DNA from: Qipengyuania psychrotolerans
GTDB taxonomy: Bacteria > Pseudomonadota > Alphaproteobacteria > Sphingomonadales > Sphingomonadaceae
DNA: 64,000 nucleotides
Reading direction: 5' to 3'
Assembly (NCBI RefSeq): GCF_019711355.1
Contig: NZ_CP081297.1
Span: 930,001 to 994,000, forward strand
Every line of letters begins with the position of its first letter. Position 1 is the stretch's first letter. Positions 17,992 to 27,100 of the stretch are shown one piece after another. Under the pieces are notes generated by a model, which saw only the letters and a list, made by a program, of their open reading frames with translations, was not told the origin of the DNA and ran no database searches. The position numbers and the translations under genes were made by a program.

Positions 17992-19562
17992 ACGCGCCGA
18001 TGACAGGTGCGGCCTGCTCGCGGCGCATCCTCTCGATCTGGCTTCCTGCGATGGCAATGGATCGCTGGCGGCAGGACGGGGGCGAGCAGCGGCATGCGCT
18101 CGATACGCAGCCTCTCGTCCTGATTGCCGATACTGCGCATGGTCCGCGCATCGAGACGGTGAACCGCGCCGGTATGGCAGCGGGCGCGCGCCGCGGCATG
18201 ATGCTGGCAGATGCACGAACCTTGTGCCCTGATATCATTACTGCGCCGAGCGATCCGGCAGGCGATCTCGCTTTCCTCGAAAAGCTCGCAATCTGGGCGC
18301 AGCGCTGGGGTCCGTGGTCGGCGATGGATGCCCCTGACGGATTGCTGGTCGACGTAACCGCTGTGCCGCATCTCTTTGGGGGCGAGCAAAAGCTGCTGCG
18401 CGATGTGGCAACCGCCTTTGCCGCGCGCGAGCTGGCCTTGCGCTGCGCCATTGCACCGACGGCGGGTGCCGCATGGGCGCTATCCCATTATGGCCCGCCT
18501 GGCGCGATATTGCAGGGTGAGGAAGACTTCGAGGCGAAGCTCGCCGATTTGCCCGTGGCCGCTCTTCGGCTGGACGAGGATGTACTTACGGTACTGCGCC
18601 GCCTTGGATTGAAGCGGATGGGCGAACTCACGACGATTGGCCGCGATGCGATCCAGCGCCGCTTCCGCAATCGCAAATCGCCAGCTGCCAACCCGCTGAT
18701 CCGGCTTGACCAGATACTTGGCCGCGTGCCCGAACCGCTGCTGCCGGTGGTGCCGCAGCATATGCCGCTGGTCCAGCGCCGGTTGATGGAGCCGATCCGT
18801 CATCGCCAACTGCTCGACCAGGTCGTTGGCGATCTTGCCGAAGACATGGTGCGCGAGTTGGAAGGGCGGGGCGAGGGCGCTCGCAGGCTCGAACTTGGCC
18901 TATGGCGTGTCGATGGCGAGGTTGTCGTGCGCCGTCTCGAAATGGCCGCTGCCACCCGCGATCCGGCGCACATCTGCCGCCTGTTCGCTGCACGGCTCGA
19001 TGACATCGACGCAGGCTTCGGTATCGAGATGCTGCGCCTGCGCACGAGCTGGGCCGAACCGCTGGCACTGGAGCAGGGGGATATCGAGGCTGCAGCAGAG
19101 GTGCATGGCACATCCCTGTCCGCCTGTATCGACCGGTTGACCGTGCGGCTAGGGGTGCATGCGATTACGCGTCCCGTGCCCTTCGCCAGCCATATCCCGG
19201 AACGCGCCCAGCGGTGGCAGCGGCCGCTGGAGCCGGAATCGGCTTCTCAAGCCGAATTGGCTTTTCACAAGAGGCCTCTGAAACTCCTCGACAATCCGGA
19301 AAGGATCGCGGTCCTTTACGCTACGCCGGATGGTTACCCGCAACGCTTTCGCTGGCGGGGTGAAGTGCACGAGGTGGCGCGAGTAGAGGGGCCGGAAAGG
19401 ATCGCGCCGGAATGGTGGCGCGAGCGCGGTGCAACGCGCCTGCGCGATTATTACCGGATCGAGGATGATCGTGGTCGGCGATACTGGATATATCGCCTCG
19501 GTATCGTGGGAGACGGACGCGGCGGTGCGCCCGACTGGTATCTTCAGGGACTGTGCGCTTAG
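17988..19562 (+). CDS. imuB: ImuB, catalytically inactive Y-family polymerase homologue of the SOS mutasome
   Basis: Hub protein that links ImuA, DnaE2 and the sliding clamp. It has a Y-family polymerase fold but lacks the catalytic acidic residues: the N-terminal strand reads ILSIWLPAMAMDRW where polymerases have the D-x-D/E metal site, and the second motif is LLVDVTAVPHLFGGE. A C-terminal DUF6504-like domain follows (FRWRGEVHEV, PERIAPEWWRE, YYRIEDDRGRRYWIYRLG). A QAELAF stretch near the C-terminal third could be a clamp-contact motif, which is weakly supported. I prefer the ATG at 17988, overlapping the imuA stop by ATGA, over one 42 nt earlier inside imuA. Length from that start is 524 residues. 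Confidence 0.92.
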   Translation: MNAPMTGAACSRRILSIWLPAMAMDRWRQDGGEQRHALDTQPLVLIADTAHGPRIETVNRAGMAAGARRGMMLADARTLCPDIITAPSDPAGDLAFLEKLAIWAQRWGPWSAMDAPDGLLVDVTAVPHLFGGEQKLLRDVATAFAARELALRCAIAPTAGAAWALSHYGPPGAILQGEEDFEAKLADLPVAALRLDEDVLTVLRRLGLKRMGELTTIGRDAIQRRFRNRKSPAANPLIRLDQILGRVPEPLLPVVPQHMPLVQRRLMEPIRHRQLLDQVVGDLAEDMVRELEGRGEGARRLELGLWRVDGEVVVRRLEMAAATRDPAHICRLFAARLDDIDAGFGIEMLRLRTSWAEPLALEQGDIEAAAEVHGTSLSACIDRLTVRLGVHAITRPVPFASHIPERAQRWQRPLEPESASQAELAFHKRPLKLLDNPERIAVLYATPDGYPQRFRWRGEVHEVARVEGPERIAPEWWRERGATRLRDYYRIEDDRGRRYWIYRLGIVGDGRGGAPDWYLQGLCA

Positions 19563-19879
19563 ACGGGTTCCGCCTCTTCGGCAGGCTCGACAGATTCCAC
19601 ATCCTCGGGCTCCAAAACCTCTTCGGGACCGTGCTTGAGTTCGGACAATTCCGGGATGAGCGCGCTGGTTCTGCACACTTCCGACCCCGCCACAATCGTG
19701 GCCGCAATCCGCGACTGTTCCATCGCTTCGGGGGTATTGTTGAATGTCGGCACGATCACTTGCGGCGCGATACATTTGCGCGGTGCCTGCTCACTCGATT
19801 CAACCGGTGCATCATCGTCCTGCGCCAGCGCCGGAGCGGCCAGCAGGGTCAGGCTGGAAACGAAAAGTACAGCGCGCAT
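19559..19879 (-). CDS. Small secreted protein with acidic C-terminal tail
   Basis: A 106-residue product with a Sec signal peptide (residues 1-19, ending APALAQ), a short core holding two cysteines (KCIAPQ and EVCRTS) that could form a disulfide, and an acidic Glu/Pro/Val tail. It ends 4 bp into the convergent imuB gene. I recognise no family. A periplasmic structural or binding role is possible but unsupported. Confidence 0.6.
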   Translation of the reverse strand: MRAVLFVSSLTLLAAPALAQDDDAPVESSEQAPRKCIAPQVIVPTFNNTPEAMEQSRIAATIVAGSEVCRTSALIPELSELKHGPEEVLEPEDVESVEPAEEAEPV

Positions 19880-19934
19880 CGAAATCTCCTATGCCAAGCA
19901 TTTGAGAGATAACCGCTTACTGTGCGGTGAACCG

Positions 19935-20366
19935 TCAGCCTTCCGAAAGAAGCGAAGCTCTGCGCGAGCGTTTCTGCCCCAGAGGTATCTTGCCGAAATT
20001 GGCCACCGGACCAGTCTGGACTTCAACCGTTTCGACAGTGTCCTCGACAACAGCAAGCGGGATCGGTCGCTCGAATACAATGCCGCAGCTCTTGTCATTG
20101 GCCCATACGATCTTGCCGAAGTGTTCGTGACCGTTCCAGAACAGCAGGCCGGAGACGCCTTCACTCGGAGGGTTGCTGGTTTCCAGTCGCGCACCGTCTT
20201 CGGAAAGATCGGACAGGCGTCCTTCGCGGTCGCCGCCAAGCATCTTGAGCGTTGCAGCGCAATCGACTGCAAAGCGCGGTGCGGCGCGTCGCTCCTTTTG
20301 AGCCACAGCTTGGTTCCTGCGGAATAGCCCCACGTCCACTCTCCTGTTGGTCAGATCACCTGCCAT
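19935..20366 (-). CDS. PilZ-domain protein, probable cyclic-di-GMP receptor
   Basis: A 143-residue cytoplasmic protein with a single PilZ domain. The bipartite ligand motif is seen: ERRAAPRFAVD (the RxxxR element) near residue 25 and LSEDGARLET (the D/NxSxxG-like element) about 30 residues later. It is followed by beta-strand-rich sequence with GKIVWANDKSCGIVFERP. Both elements look competent for c-di-GMP. The start is uncertain: the ATG used here gives MAGDLTNRR, while a TTG start 30 nt upstream is also open. It is monocistronic by position. Confidence 0.82.
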   Translation of the reverse strand: MAGDLTNRRVDVGLFRRNQAVAQKERRAAPRFAVDCAATLKMLGGDREGRLSDLSEDGARLETSNPPSEGVSGLLFWNGHEHFGKIVWANDKSCGIVFERPIPLAVVEDTVETVEVQTGPVANFGKIPLGQKRSRRASLLSEG

Positions 20367-20413
20367 CAGAAGGGTAAATTTGGTCCTTCGGCACAAGCTT
20401 ACCGCCGCATTAG

Positions 20414-20450
20414 GAAACGGGCCGGAAGCGCGAAGCTTCCAGCCCGTTTC
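20414..20450 (-). terminator. Terminator hairpin after the carbonic anhydrase gene
   Basis: Outer arms gaaacggg (20414-20421) and cccgtttc (20443-20450) pair perfectly, and an inner ggaagc/gcttcc stem stacks on them. It lies 18 nt beyond the carbonic anhydrase stop codon on the minus strand. The U-run is short (TTTC). Confidence 0.7.
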
Positions 20451-20467
20451 AAGGACTTCACCAAATT

Positions 20468-21190
20468 TTACTCGGGTGCGACAAGAAGCCGCGTGCCGAG
20501 CGGCTGGATCGAACGAGCCGACGAGCCGAGGTTCGCTTCCATCGCAGCGATTTGCTCTGCGCTGGCGCTCATGACTTCATCGGCAACGTGCCAATTGACA
20601 CCTTCGCTGCAGGGCGGCGTGGTAAGCGAGCCCATGTAGCGGTAAACGCCGGCATCTTCGGGAACCATGTCATTCACGTCGAACTGCACAGTGGCACCCT
20701 TGCCAGCGCCGACACCGGCAACGATGGAATCAAGCGCAGGGTTGGCGTCGCCCTGTTCGAACATGACGCCAAGGACGCCGAGTTCACCGGCTTCGGTTGC
20801 GTGCACGAAATGGGCGACGAGCGGGTGGCGCTTACCGTTGATGGCGTGTTCGGAAGGGGTGTGGAAGTGAACCTGGATCAGATTGAATTCCTTGCCGCCT
20901 GAATTCATTCCCATTCCGGCGGGAAAGTCCACTTGGACCTTCTCCTTGCCGAGCGCGATCGTGCCGCTGGTCTCGCCAAAATTTGTTTCGAATGCGATAT
21001 CGCCGCGTGCGTTGGCCGCGCCAAGATCGATTGGCGACTGGTGCAGTCCGACATCGCACAGTGCATATGCCGCATTTACGGTCGACCAGCGCTCGGGCGA
21101 GGTTCCGTCGCTGAAGCTCCAGTCCTTTTCCTGGGCGACAACAGGGCCAGCAGCCATGGCAGCGAGTGCGAGGGTAGCGATCTTCTTCAT
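20468..21190 (-). CDS. Periplasmic alpha-class carbonic anhydrase
   Basis: Zinc enzyme interconverting CO2 and bicarbonate. The mature protein follows a Sec signal peptide (residues 1-20, MKKIATLAL ... VVAQ). Zinc ligands of the alpha class are visible in VHFHTPSEH (two histidines of H-x-H) and AHFVHA (third histidine), with the adjacent QSPIDL and the TTPPCSEGVNW loop, both characteristic of the family. The 240-residue length is normal. The start at 21190 is the ATG of the signal peptide; an upstream in-frame extension is not credible. It has its own terminator and sits between the two SOS units on the opposite strand. Confidence 0.95.
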   Translation of the reverse strand: MKKIATLALAAMAAGPVVAQEKDWSFSDGTSPERWSTVNAAYALCDVGLHQSPIDLGAANARGDIAFETNFGETSGTIALGKEKVQVDFPAGMGMNSGGKEFNLIQVHFHTPSEHAINGKRHPLVAHFVHATEAGELGVLGVMFEQGDANPALDSIVAGVGAGKGATVQFDVNDMVPEDAGVYRYMGSLTTPPCSEGVNWHVADEVMSASAEQIAAMEANLGSSARSIQPLGTRLLVAPE

Positions 21191-21396
21191 AACATACTCC
21201 AACTGGCGACCCGACGGTCGCGGGATGTTCGTATGCCAGCGGTATATGAGTGTTGGGGCCGCCAGCGTCACTTACGTCCGACATCACGAGCGCATTTACG
21301 CTCGCCAGAGGGGCCCGGTCCGTGGCTCCCTTACGTTCGATCGCGGTATAGGTTCCCGACCAATTATATCTTTTGACATTGGTGAATCCCAACAAA

Positions 21397-21411
21397 GAAC
21401 ATATAGCGAAC
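21397..21411 (+). promoter_or_regulatory. LexA box directly in front of the radical-SAM/UdgX/dnaE2 unit
   Basis: GAAC (21397-21400), 7 nt (ATATAGC), GAAC (21408-21411) matches the same GTTC-N7-GTTC complement seen before imuA. It ends 2 nt before the radical-SAM ATG. A TTGACA lies at 21373-21378, but the matching -10 is not clear. If transcription starts just after the box, the message would be leaderless or nearly so, which fits the absence of a good ribosome site. Confidence 0.8.
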
Positions 21412-21413
21412 AC

Positions 21414-22658
21414 ATGACTGCGCAAACTGTCCTTCAAAAGCTCGAAATTCTCGCCGATGCGGCGAAATACGATGCATCATGTGCATCGTCCGGGACGGCA
21501 AAGAAGAACAGTCTTGGCGGGAAGGGCATCGGCTCGACCGAGGGGATGGGTATCTGCCATGCCTATGCGCCGGATGGTCGGTGTATCTCGCTGCTCAAGA
21601 TCTTGCTGACCAATCACTGCGTGTTCGATTGTCATTACTGCGTAAACCGCAAGAGCTCGAATGTGCAGCGCGCGCGGTTCACGCCGCAAGAAGTGGTCGA
21701 CCTCACGCTCGCCTTCTATCGGCGCAATTATATCGAAGGGCTGTTTCTGTCCTCCGGCATCGTGAAAAGCTCGAACCACACGATGGAACAGATCGTCGAG
21801 GTTGCGCGCATCCTGCGCGAAGAACACGATTTTCGCGGCTACATCCACCTCAAGACCATCCCCGAAGCCGATGCGGAGATCGTCCATCAGGCGGGGCTTT
21901 ATGCCGACCGTGTGTCGATCAATGTCGAACTGCCGACCGACAGCGGATTGACCCGCCTCGCGCCCGACAAGGATGCGCGCCAGATCGAAGGTGCCATGGG
22001 CAAGGTGAAGGCTGACCTTGTCGAAGCGAAAGATGCGCGAAAGCGCTTCCGGCACGCCCCGCGCTTTGCGCCAGCGGGCCAATCGACACAGATGATCGTC
22101 GGGGCGGACGCCGCGACCGATGCGGACATCGTCGGCAAGGCCAGCCGGTTATACGATAATTTTCGTCTGCGCCGTGTCTATTACAGTGCCTTTTCACCGA
22201 TCCCCGATGCCAGTGCGGTGCTGCCGCTGAAACGCCCTCCGCTGATCCGCGAACACCGGCTCTACCAGTCCGATTGGTTGATGCGCTTCTATGGCTACAA
22301 GCCGAGCGAAGTCATGCAGGCGACCGATGCTGATGGAAACCTGCCGCTCGACATCGACCCCAAGCTGGCATGGGCGCTGAAGTTTCGGGAGCAATTCCCG
22401 GTCGATGTGAACCGGGCCACCAAGGAACAATTGCTGCGTGTTCCCGGCCTTGGAGTGAAGGCGGTGAGCAAGATCCTCGTCAGCCGCCGCCATCGCACGC
22501 TTCGGCTGGATGATGTGGCAAAGCTCACCCAGTCGATCACCAAGGTGCGGCCCTTCATCTGCACGCTTGACTGGCGACCGGTCATGCTGACGGATCGCGC
22601 TGACCTGCGCAGCCTGCTCGCGCCAAAGACCGAGCAGCTGGAGTTATTCGTCGCATGA
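21414..22658 (+). CDS. Putative DNA modification/repair radical SAM protein (TIGR03916 type)
   Basis: A 414-residue radical-SAM enzyme. The 4Fe-4S-binding CX3CX2C motif lies at Cys69, Cys73 and Cys76 (NHCVFDCHYC). A TIM-barrel follows with LFLSSGIVKSSNHTMEQ and HLKTIPEAD. Near the C-terminus a helix-hairpin-helix segment (VNRATKEQLLRVPGLGVKAVSKIL, residues about 325-350) implies DNA binding. The last residues are QLELF-VA, closely resembling the QL(S/D)LF clamp-binding pentapeptide. Its stop overlaps the start of the UdgX fusion gene (ATGA), and a LexA box abuts its ATG. The reaction is unknown; family context suggests acting on a damaged or modified base. Confidence 0.88.
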   Translation: MTAQTVLQKLEILADAAKYDASCASSGTAKKNSLGGKGIGSTEGMGICHAYAPDGRCISLLKILLTNHCVFDCHYCVNRKSSNVQRARFTPQEVVDLTLAFYRRNYIEGLFLSSGIVKSSNHTMEQIVEVARILREEHDFRGYIHLKTIPEADAEIVHQAGLYADRVSINVELPTDSGLTRLAPDKDARQIEGAMGKVKADLVEAKDARKRFRHAPRFAPAGQSTQMIVGADAATDADIVGKASRLYDNFRLRRVYYSAFSPIPDASAVLPLKRPPLIREHRLYQSDWLMRFYGYKPSEVMQATDADGNLPLDIDPKLAWALKFREQFPVDVNRATKEQLLRVPGLGVKAVSKILVSRRHRTLRLDDVAKLTQSITKVRPFICTLDWRPVMLTDRADLRSLLAPKTEQLELFVA

Positions 22659-24109
22659 CAGCTCTCCAGCACGTCAAGCTCGGCGCCTATTACGTGGTGC
22701 AGATGCCCGAGCCGGACGATTTCGATTTCTGGCGTGAACGGGCGCGTCAGCTGGTCCAGTGCGATGTCCCGCCCGACCGTGTGGCCTGGGTTGAACCCGG
22801 CGGCAGCGGCGATTTGTTTGCATCCGGCGAAAAATTGGGCGGAGAGCGGCGATCGCCTGTGCCCGATGCGGATGCGAAGGCAGTGCGGGCCAATCGCCGG
22901 TTCGTCAGCCTGGCGCGCAATGCCATCCTCCATTCCGATCCGGAGCGTTTCGGGCTGCTCTACCGGCTGCTGTGGCGATTGCAGGCAAACCCGCGGATGA
23001 TGGAAGACAAGGCCGATCCAGACGTCCGCAAGATCGAGGAACTCGACAAGAACGTCCGCCGCGACAGCCATAAGATGCACGCTTTCGTCCGCTTCCGCCT
23101 TGTCGAATCCGAAGACGAGGAAGTGGGCGAACACTACGTTGCCTGGTTTGAACCCGAACATCACATCCTGCGTGCCAATGCCGGTTTCTTCATGCGCCGC
23201 TTCGCCAATATGCAGTGGTCGATCCTGACGCCGCGCGGATGCCTCCACTGGGACGGCGAGACAATGGCAGAAGGCCCTCCTGCCGAGCGCAGCGATGCCC
23301 CGGGCGGCGATCCGATGGAGGATATGTGGCGCACTTATTACGCCTCCATCTTCAATCCCGCACGGCTGAAAATTGGTGCCATGCTGAAGGAAATGCCGAA
23401 GAAATACTGGAAGAACATGCCCGAAGCCGCGCTCATTCCCGAACTGATCGCAGGCGCGCAGGGGCGCGAGGCGAGAATGGTCGCGGCCGGCGCGCTGGAA
23501 TTCGAGGAGCGGCCCGAAACGCTGGCCGCTATCGACAAGGCCATCCATGCGTGCCGCAAATGTCCGATTGGCGGCCTCGACAATAATGCTGTCATGGGCG
23601 AGGGGCCGCAAGATGCCGCTCTGATGATCGTGGGTGAGCAGCCGGGAGATCAGGAGGATCAGCAGGGGCGTCCATTCGTGGGACCTGCTGGCCAATTGCT
23701 TGAGGTGCATCTCGAAAAGGCCGGGATCGACCGGCGCGCGGCCTATGTCACCAATACGGTGAAGCATTTCAAATATGTGATGCGCGGCAAAAGGCGCCTG
23801 CATCAGAACCCGGGCGCGAAGGAAATCGACACCTGTCGCTGGTGGATCGAGGCGGAGCGCGCCATCGTAAAACCGAAGCTGATCCTTGCCATGGGTGCCA
23901 GTGCGGCGCGCGGTATGCTGGGCAAGACGGTGAGCATGTCCAAAGTGCGAGGCGCGCCGATCCCGCTGGAAGATGGCAGCGAGTTATGGGTCACCGCGCA
24001 CCCATCCTACCTGCTGCGCCTCGACGGTCCTGCGCGTGAAGAGCAGGCGCGGCTGCTCGATGCCGACCTCGCCGCAGTCAGGCACCGGCTGATGGAACTG
24101 GCCGGGTGA
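22655..24109 (+). CDS. Fusion of a DUF4130 (TIGR03915) domain to a UdgX-type uracil-DNA glycosylase/crosslinking protein
   Basis: The N-terminal half (about residues 1-265) matches the DUF4130 family that accompanies this radical-SAM protein (VRANRRFVSLARNAILHSD, MHAFVRFRLVE, FMRRFANMQWSILTP). The C-terminal half is a family-4-like uracil-DNA glycosylase of UdgX type. It shows CRKC (Cys300, Cys303) and Cys394 as cluster ligands, GEQPG at 327-331, the distinctive KRRLH loop with His383, and HPSYLLR. In mycobacterial UdgX the loop histidine forms a covalent bond with DNA after removing uracil. At 370-371 the sequence is KH where family-4 enzymes have KC, so His371 may be the fourth cluster ligand. 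It overlaps the radical-SAM stop and is 4 nt from dnaE2. Confidence 0.9.
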   Translation: MTALQHVKLGAYYVVQMPEPDDFDFWRERARQLVQCDVPPDRVAWVEPGGSGDLFASGEKLGGERRSPVPDADAKAVRANRRFVSLARNAILHSDPERFGLLYRLLWRLQANPRMMEDKADPDVRKIEELDKNVRRDSHKMHAFVRFRLVESEDEEVGEHYVAWFEPEHHILRANAGFFMRRFANMQWSILTPRGCLHWDGETMAEGPPAERSDAPGGDPMEDMWRTYYASIFNPARLKIGAMLKEMPKKYWKNMPEAALIPELIAGAQGREARMVAAGALEFEERPETLAAIDKAIHACRKCPIGGLDNNAVMGEGPQDAALMIVGEQPGDQEDQQGRPFVGPAGQLLEVHLEKAGIDRRAAYVTNTVKHFKYVMRGKRRLHQNPGAKEIDTCRWWIEAERAIVKPKLILAMGASAARGMLGKTVSMSKVRGAPIPLEDGSELWVTAHPSYLLRLDGPAREEQARLLDADLAAVRHRLMELAG

Positions 24110-24113
24110 CACC

Positions 24114-27100
24114 ATGCCCGAAAACGATCTCCAGGTACCCAAGCGCACAATCGATCTCGATCCGGCGTCGATAGACGCGCCCTCCCGCGCGCCCTTCGTC
24201 GAGCTGGGCCTTGTCTCATGTTTCAGTTTCCTGCGCGGCGCATCCGATGCGGTGGACATCGTGCTCAAGGCGCGGGCGCTTGGCTATGATGCCATCGGGA
24301 TAGCCGATGCCAACACCATGGCAGGCGTGGTGCGGGTGCATACCGAAGCACGAACACTCAAGCTGAAGCCCTGCATCGGCTGCCGGATCGAGACAGTCGA
24401 GGGGCTGGCCTTCCTCGCCTATCCGGAAAACCGCACAGCCTATGGCCGTCTGTGCCGCCTGATCTCGGCCGGACGGATGCGCGATCTGGATGGCGGATGG
24501 CAGGAGAAAGGCGCGTGCGACATCAGCCTCGCCATGCTCGCGCGCCACGCCGAGGGCGTGCAACTCATCCTGCTCCCGCCGAATGATCTGGCGCGCGAAT
24601 TCACCGTACCTGCATGGGCCAGCAATGTGGTGGGACTGGGCGGCGAAAAGGTGCAGGAGCATATCGCCGCGCCCTTTGCGGACGTCCTGCCGCACCTTTC
24701 TGCAGGCCTGGACTCTTTGCGCCATATTGCTGCGGCCTATCTCTACACCGATAACGATATTGCACGGATAGAGCGGCTGGATGCGCTGGCCAAAGCGAAC
24801 GGCCTGTCCATTCTTGCGACCAATGATGTGCACTACGCAGGGCCCGAACGGCGCCCGCTGCAGGATGTGATGACCGCAATCCGCCACAAGACTACCGTGG
24901 CGCGGGCAGGGCACCTTCTGCATGGTAATGCGGAGCGTTATCTCAAGCCGCCTGCAACCATGGTGCGCCTGTTCGAACGCTGGCCCCATGCAATCCACGC
25001 TGCGCGCGAAGTTGCCGACGCCTGCAATTTCAGCCTCGACGAACTGCAATACGAATATCCCGAAGAGCTTTATCCCGGCGGGGCGGAGCCGCAGGAGTAT
25101 CTCGAAAGCGAGACCTGGAGAGGCGCCGACTGGCGCTACCCCTCCGGCGTGCCGGAGAGTGTCACGGAGACATTGCACAAGGAATTGGCGCTGATCGGCA
25201 AGATGGATCTGGCGCGGTATTTCCTGACCATCAAGGACATCGTCGATTTTGCGCGCAACAAGGTCGATCCGCCGATCCTGTGCCAGGGCCGGGGAAGCGC
25301 GGCGAATTCCGCCGTGTGCTACTGCCTTGGCATCACCAATGTCGATCCGGCCCAGCACCAGTTGCTGTTCGACCGCTTCATCTCCGAAGACCGCAAGGAA
25401 CCGCCCGATATCGATGTCGATTTCGAGCATGAGCGGCGCGAGGAAGTGATCCAGTACCTCTATCGCAAATACGGCCGCCACCGCGCCGGACTATGCGCCA
25501 CGGTCATTCATTACCGCCCGCGCATGGCCATCCGCGAAGTTGGCAAGGCCATGGGTCTGTCAGAGGATGTCACCGCTGCCCTCGCCAAGACGGTGTGGGG
25601 CGGATGGGGCCGAGAAATCAGTGAAAAACACGCGTCCGAAACGGGCATGGATGTCAGTGATCCGCACCTGAAGCGGGTTCTTAAACTGACCGAACAAATG
25701 ATTGGAATGCCGCGCCATCTATCACAACACGTGGGCGGGTTCATCCTCACCGAAGGCGCGCTCAGCGAGACCGTGCCAATTGGCAATGGCGCCATGCCTG
25801 ATCGCAGTTTCATTGAATGGGACAAGGACGATATCGAGGCGCTGGGCATCCTCAAGGTCGATGTGCTGGCGCTGGGCATGCTCACCTGCATCAGGAAATG
25901 CCTCGACCTGCTGGACGATCATCACGGGCGCACCCTGACGTTGGCGAGTGTCCCGCGCGAGGATCCGGAAACTTATGCCATGCTGCGCAGCGGCGATTCC
26001 CTTGGCGTGTTTCAGGTCGAAAGCCGTGCGCAGATGAACATGCTCCCCCGCCTGCGCCCGCGCGAGTTTTACGACCTCGTCATCCAGGTGGCCATCGTGC
26101 GTCCCGGCCCCATCCAGGGCGATATGGTCCACCCCTATCTCAAGCGCCGCCGGGGGGCAGAGCAGGTGGTCATTCCCGCACCATCGCCCGAACATGGCGC
26201 ACCCGACGAGCTTTCCAGCATTCTCGAACGCACGCTGGGCGTGCCGATCTTCCAGGAACAGGCGATGAAGATCGCGCTCGACGCAGCCAGGTTTTCGTCA
26301 AAAGAGGCCAATCGGCTGCGCAAGGCCATGGCGACCTTCCGCAGCCGTGGCATGGTCGACGAACTGCAGGACATGATGGTCGAACGGATGGTCAATCGCG
26401 GTTACGACCGCGATTTTGCGCAGCGCTGCTTCAACCAGATCCGCGGCTTCGGCGAATACGGTTTCCCCGAAAGCCATGCCGCCAGCTTCGCGCATCTCGT
26501 TTATGTATCGAGCTGGCTCAAATGCCATTTCCCCGCCGCCTTCGCCTGCGCGCTGCTTAATTCACAGCCGATGGGTTTCTATGCGCCCGCCCAGATCGTG
26601 CGCGATGCAGCAGAGCACGGGGTCGAGGTGCTGCCGGCTGATGTGAACCTGTCTGCATGGGATTGCACGCTTGAAGAAAAGGGCAAGGCGCGAGCGCAGG
26701 GACCCGACAACGGCAGGTTGGACAAGCACGTCGCGCTGCGTCTGGGGTTCAGGCAGGTCGATGGCCTGCCCGAAGCGGTTGCAGCACAGCTTATCGCCGA
26801 GCGGGAGACAGGCGGCGCATATGAGGATGTCCGCGCCCTGCGCGATCGCGCGCGCATCGGTCCAGCCCATGCAGAACGCCTGGCCAGCGCCGATTGCTTC
26901 GGGTCGATGGGCCTTACACGCAGGCAGGCCTTATGGGACGCACGCAGCCTGGTTGGTGGACCGGATTTGCCATTGTTCGCCGCTGCTGCCGCGCGCGATG
27001 AAGGTGCGGAGAGAAGCCGCACAAACCTGCCGCAGATGCCGCTCAGCGAGGAAGTGGTGGCAGATTACCAGACCACTCGCCTCAGCCTGAAAGCGCACCC

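Noticed and set aside
22295..23803. Long minus-strand frames opposite the radical-SAM/UdgX/dnaE2 unit (also 24216-25481 and 26931-28385)
   Set aside because: Each is antisense to well-supported proteins with intact motifs, and none has independent coding features.
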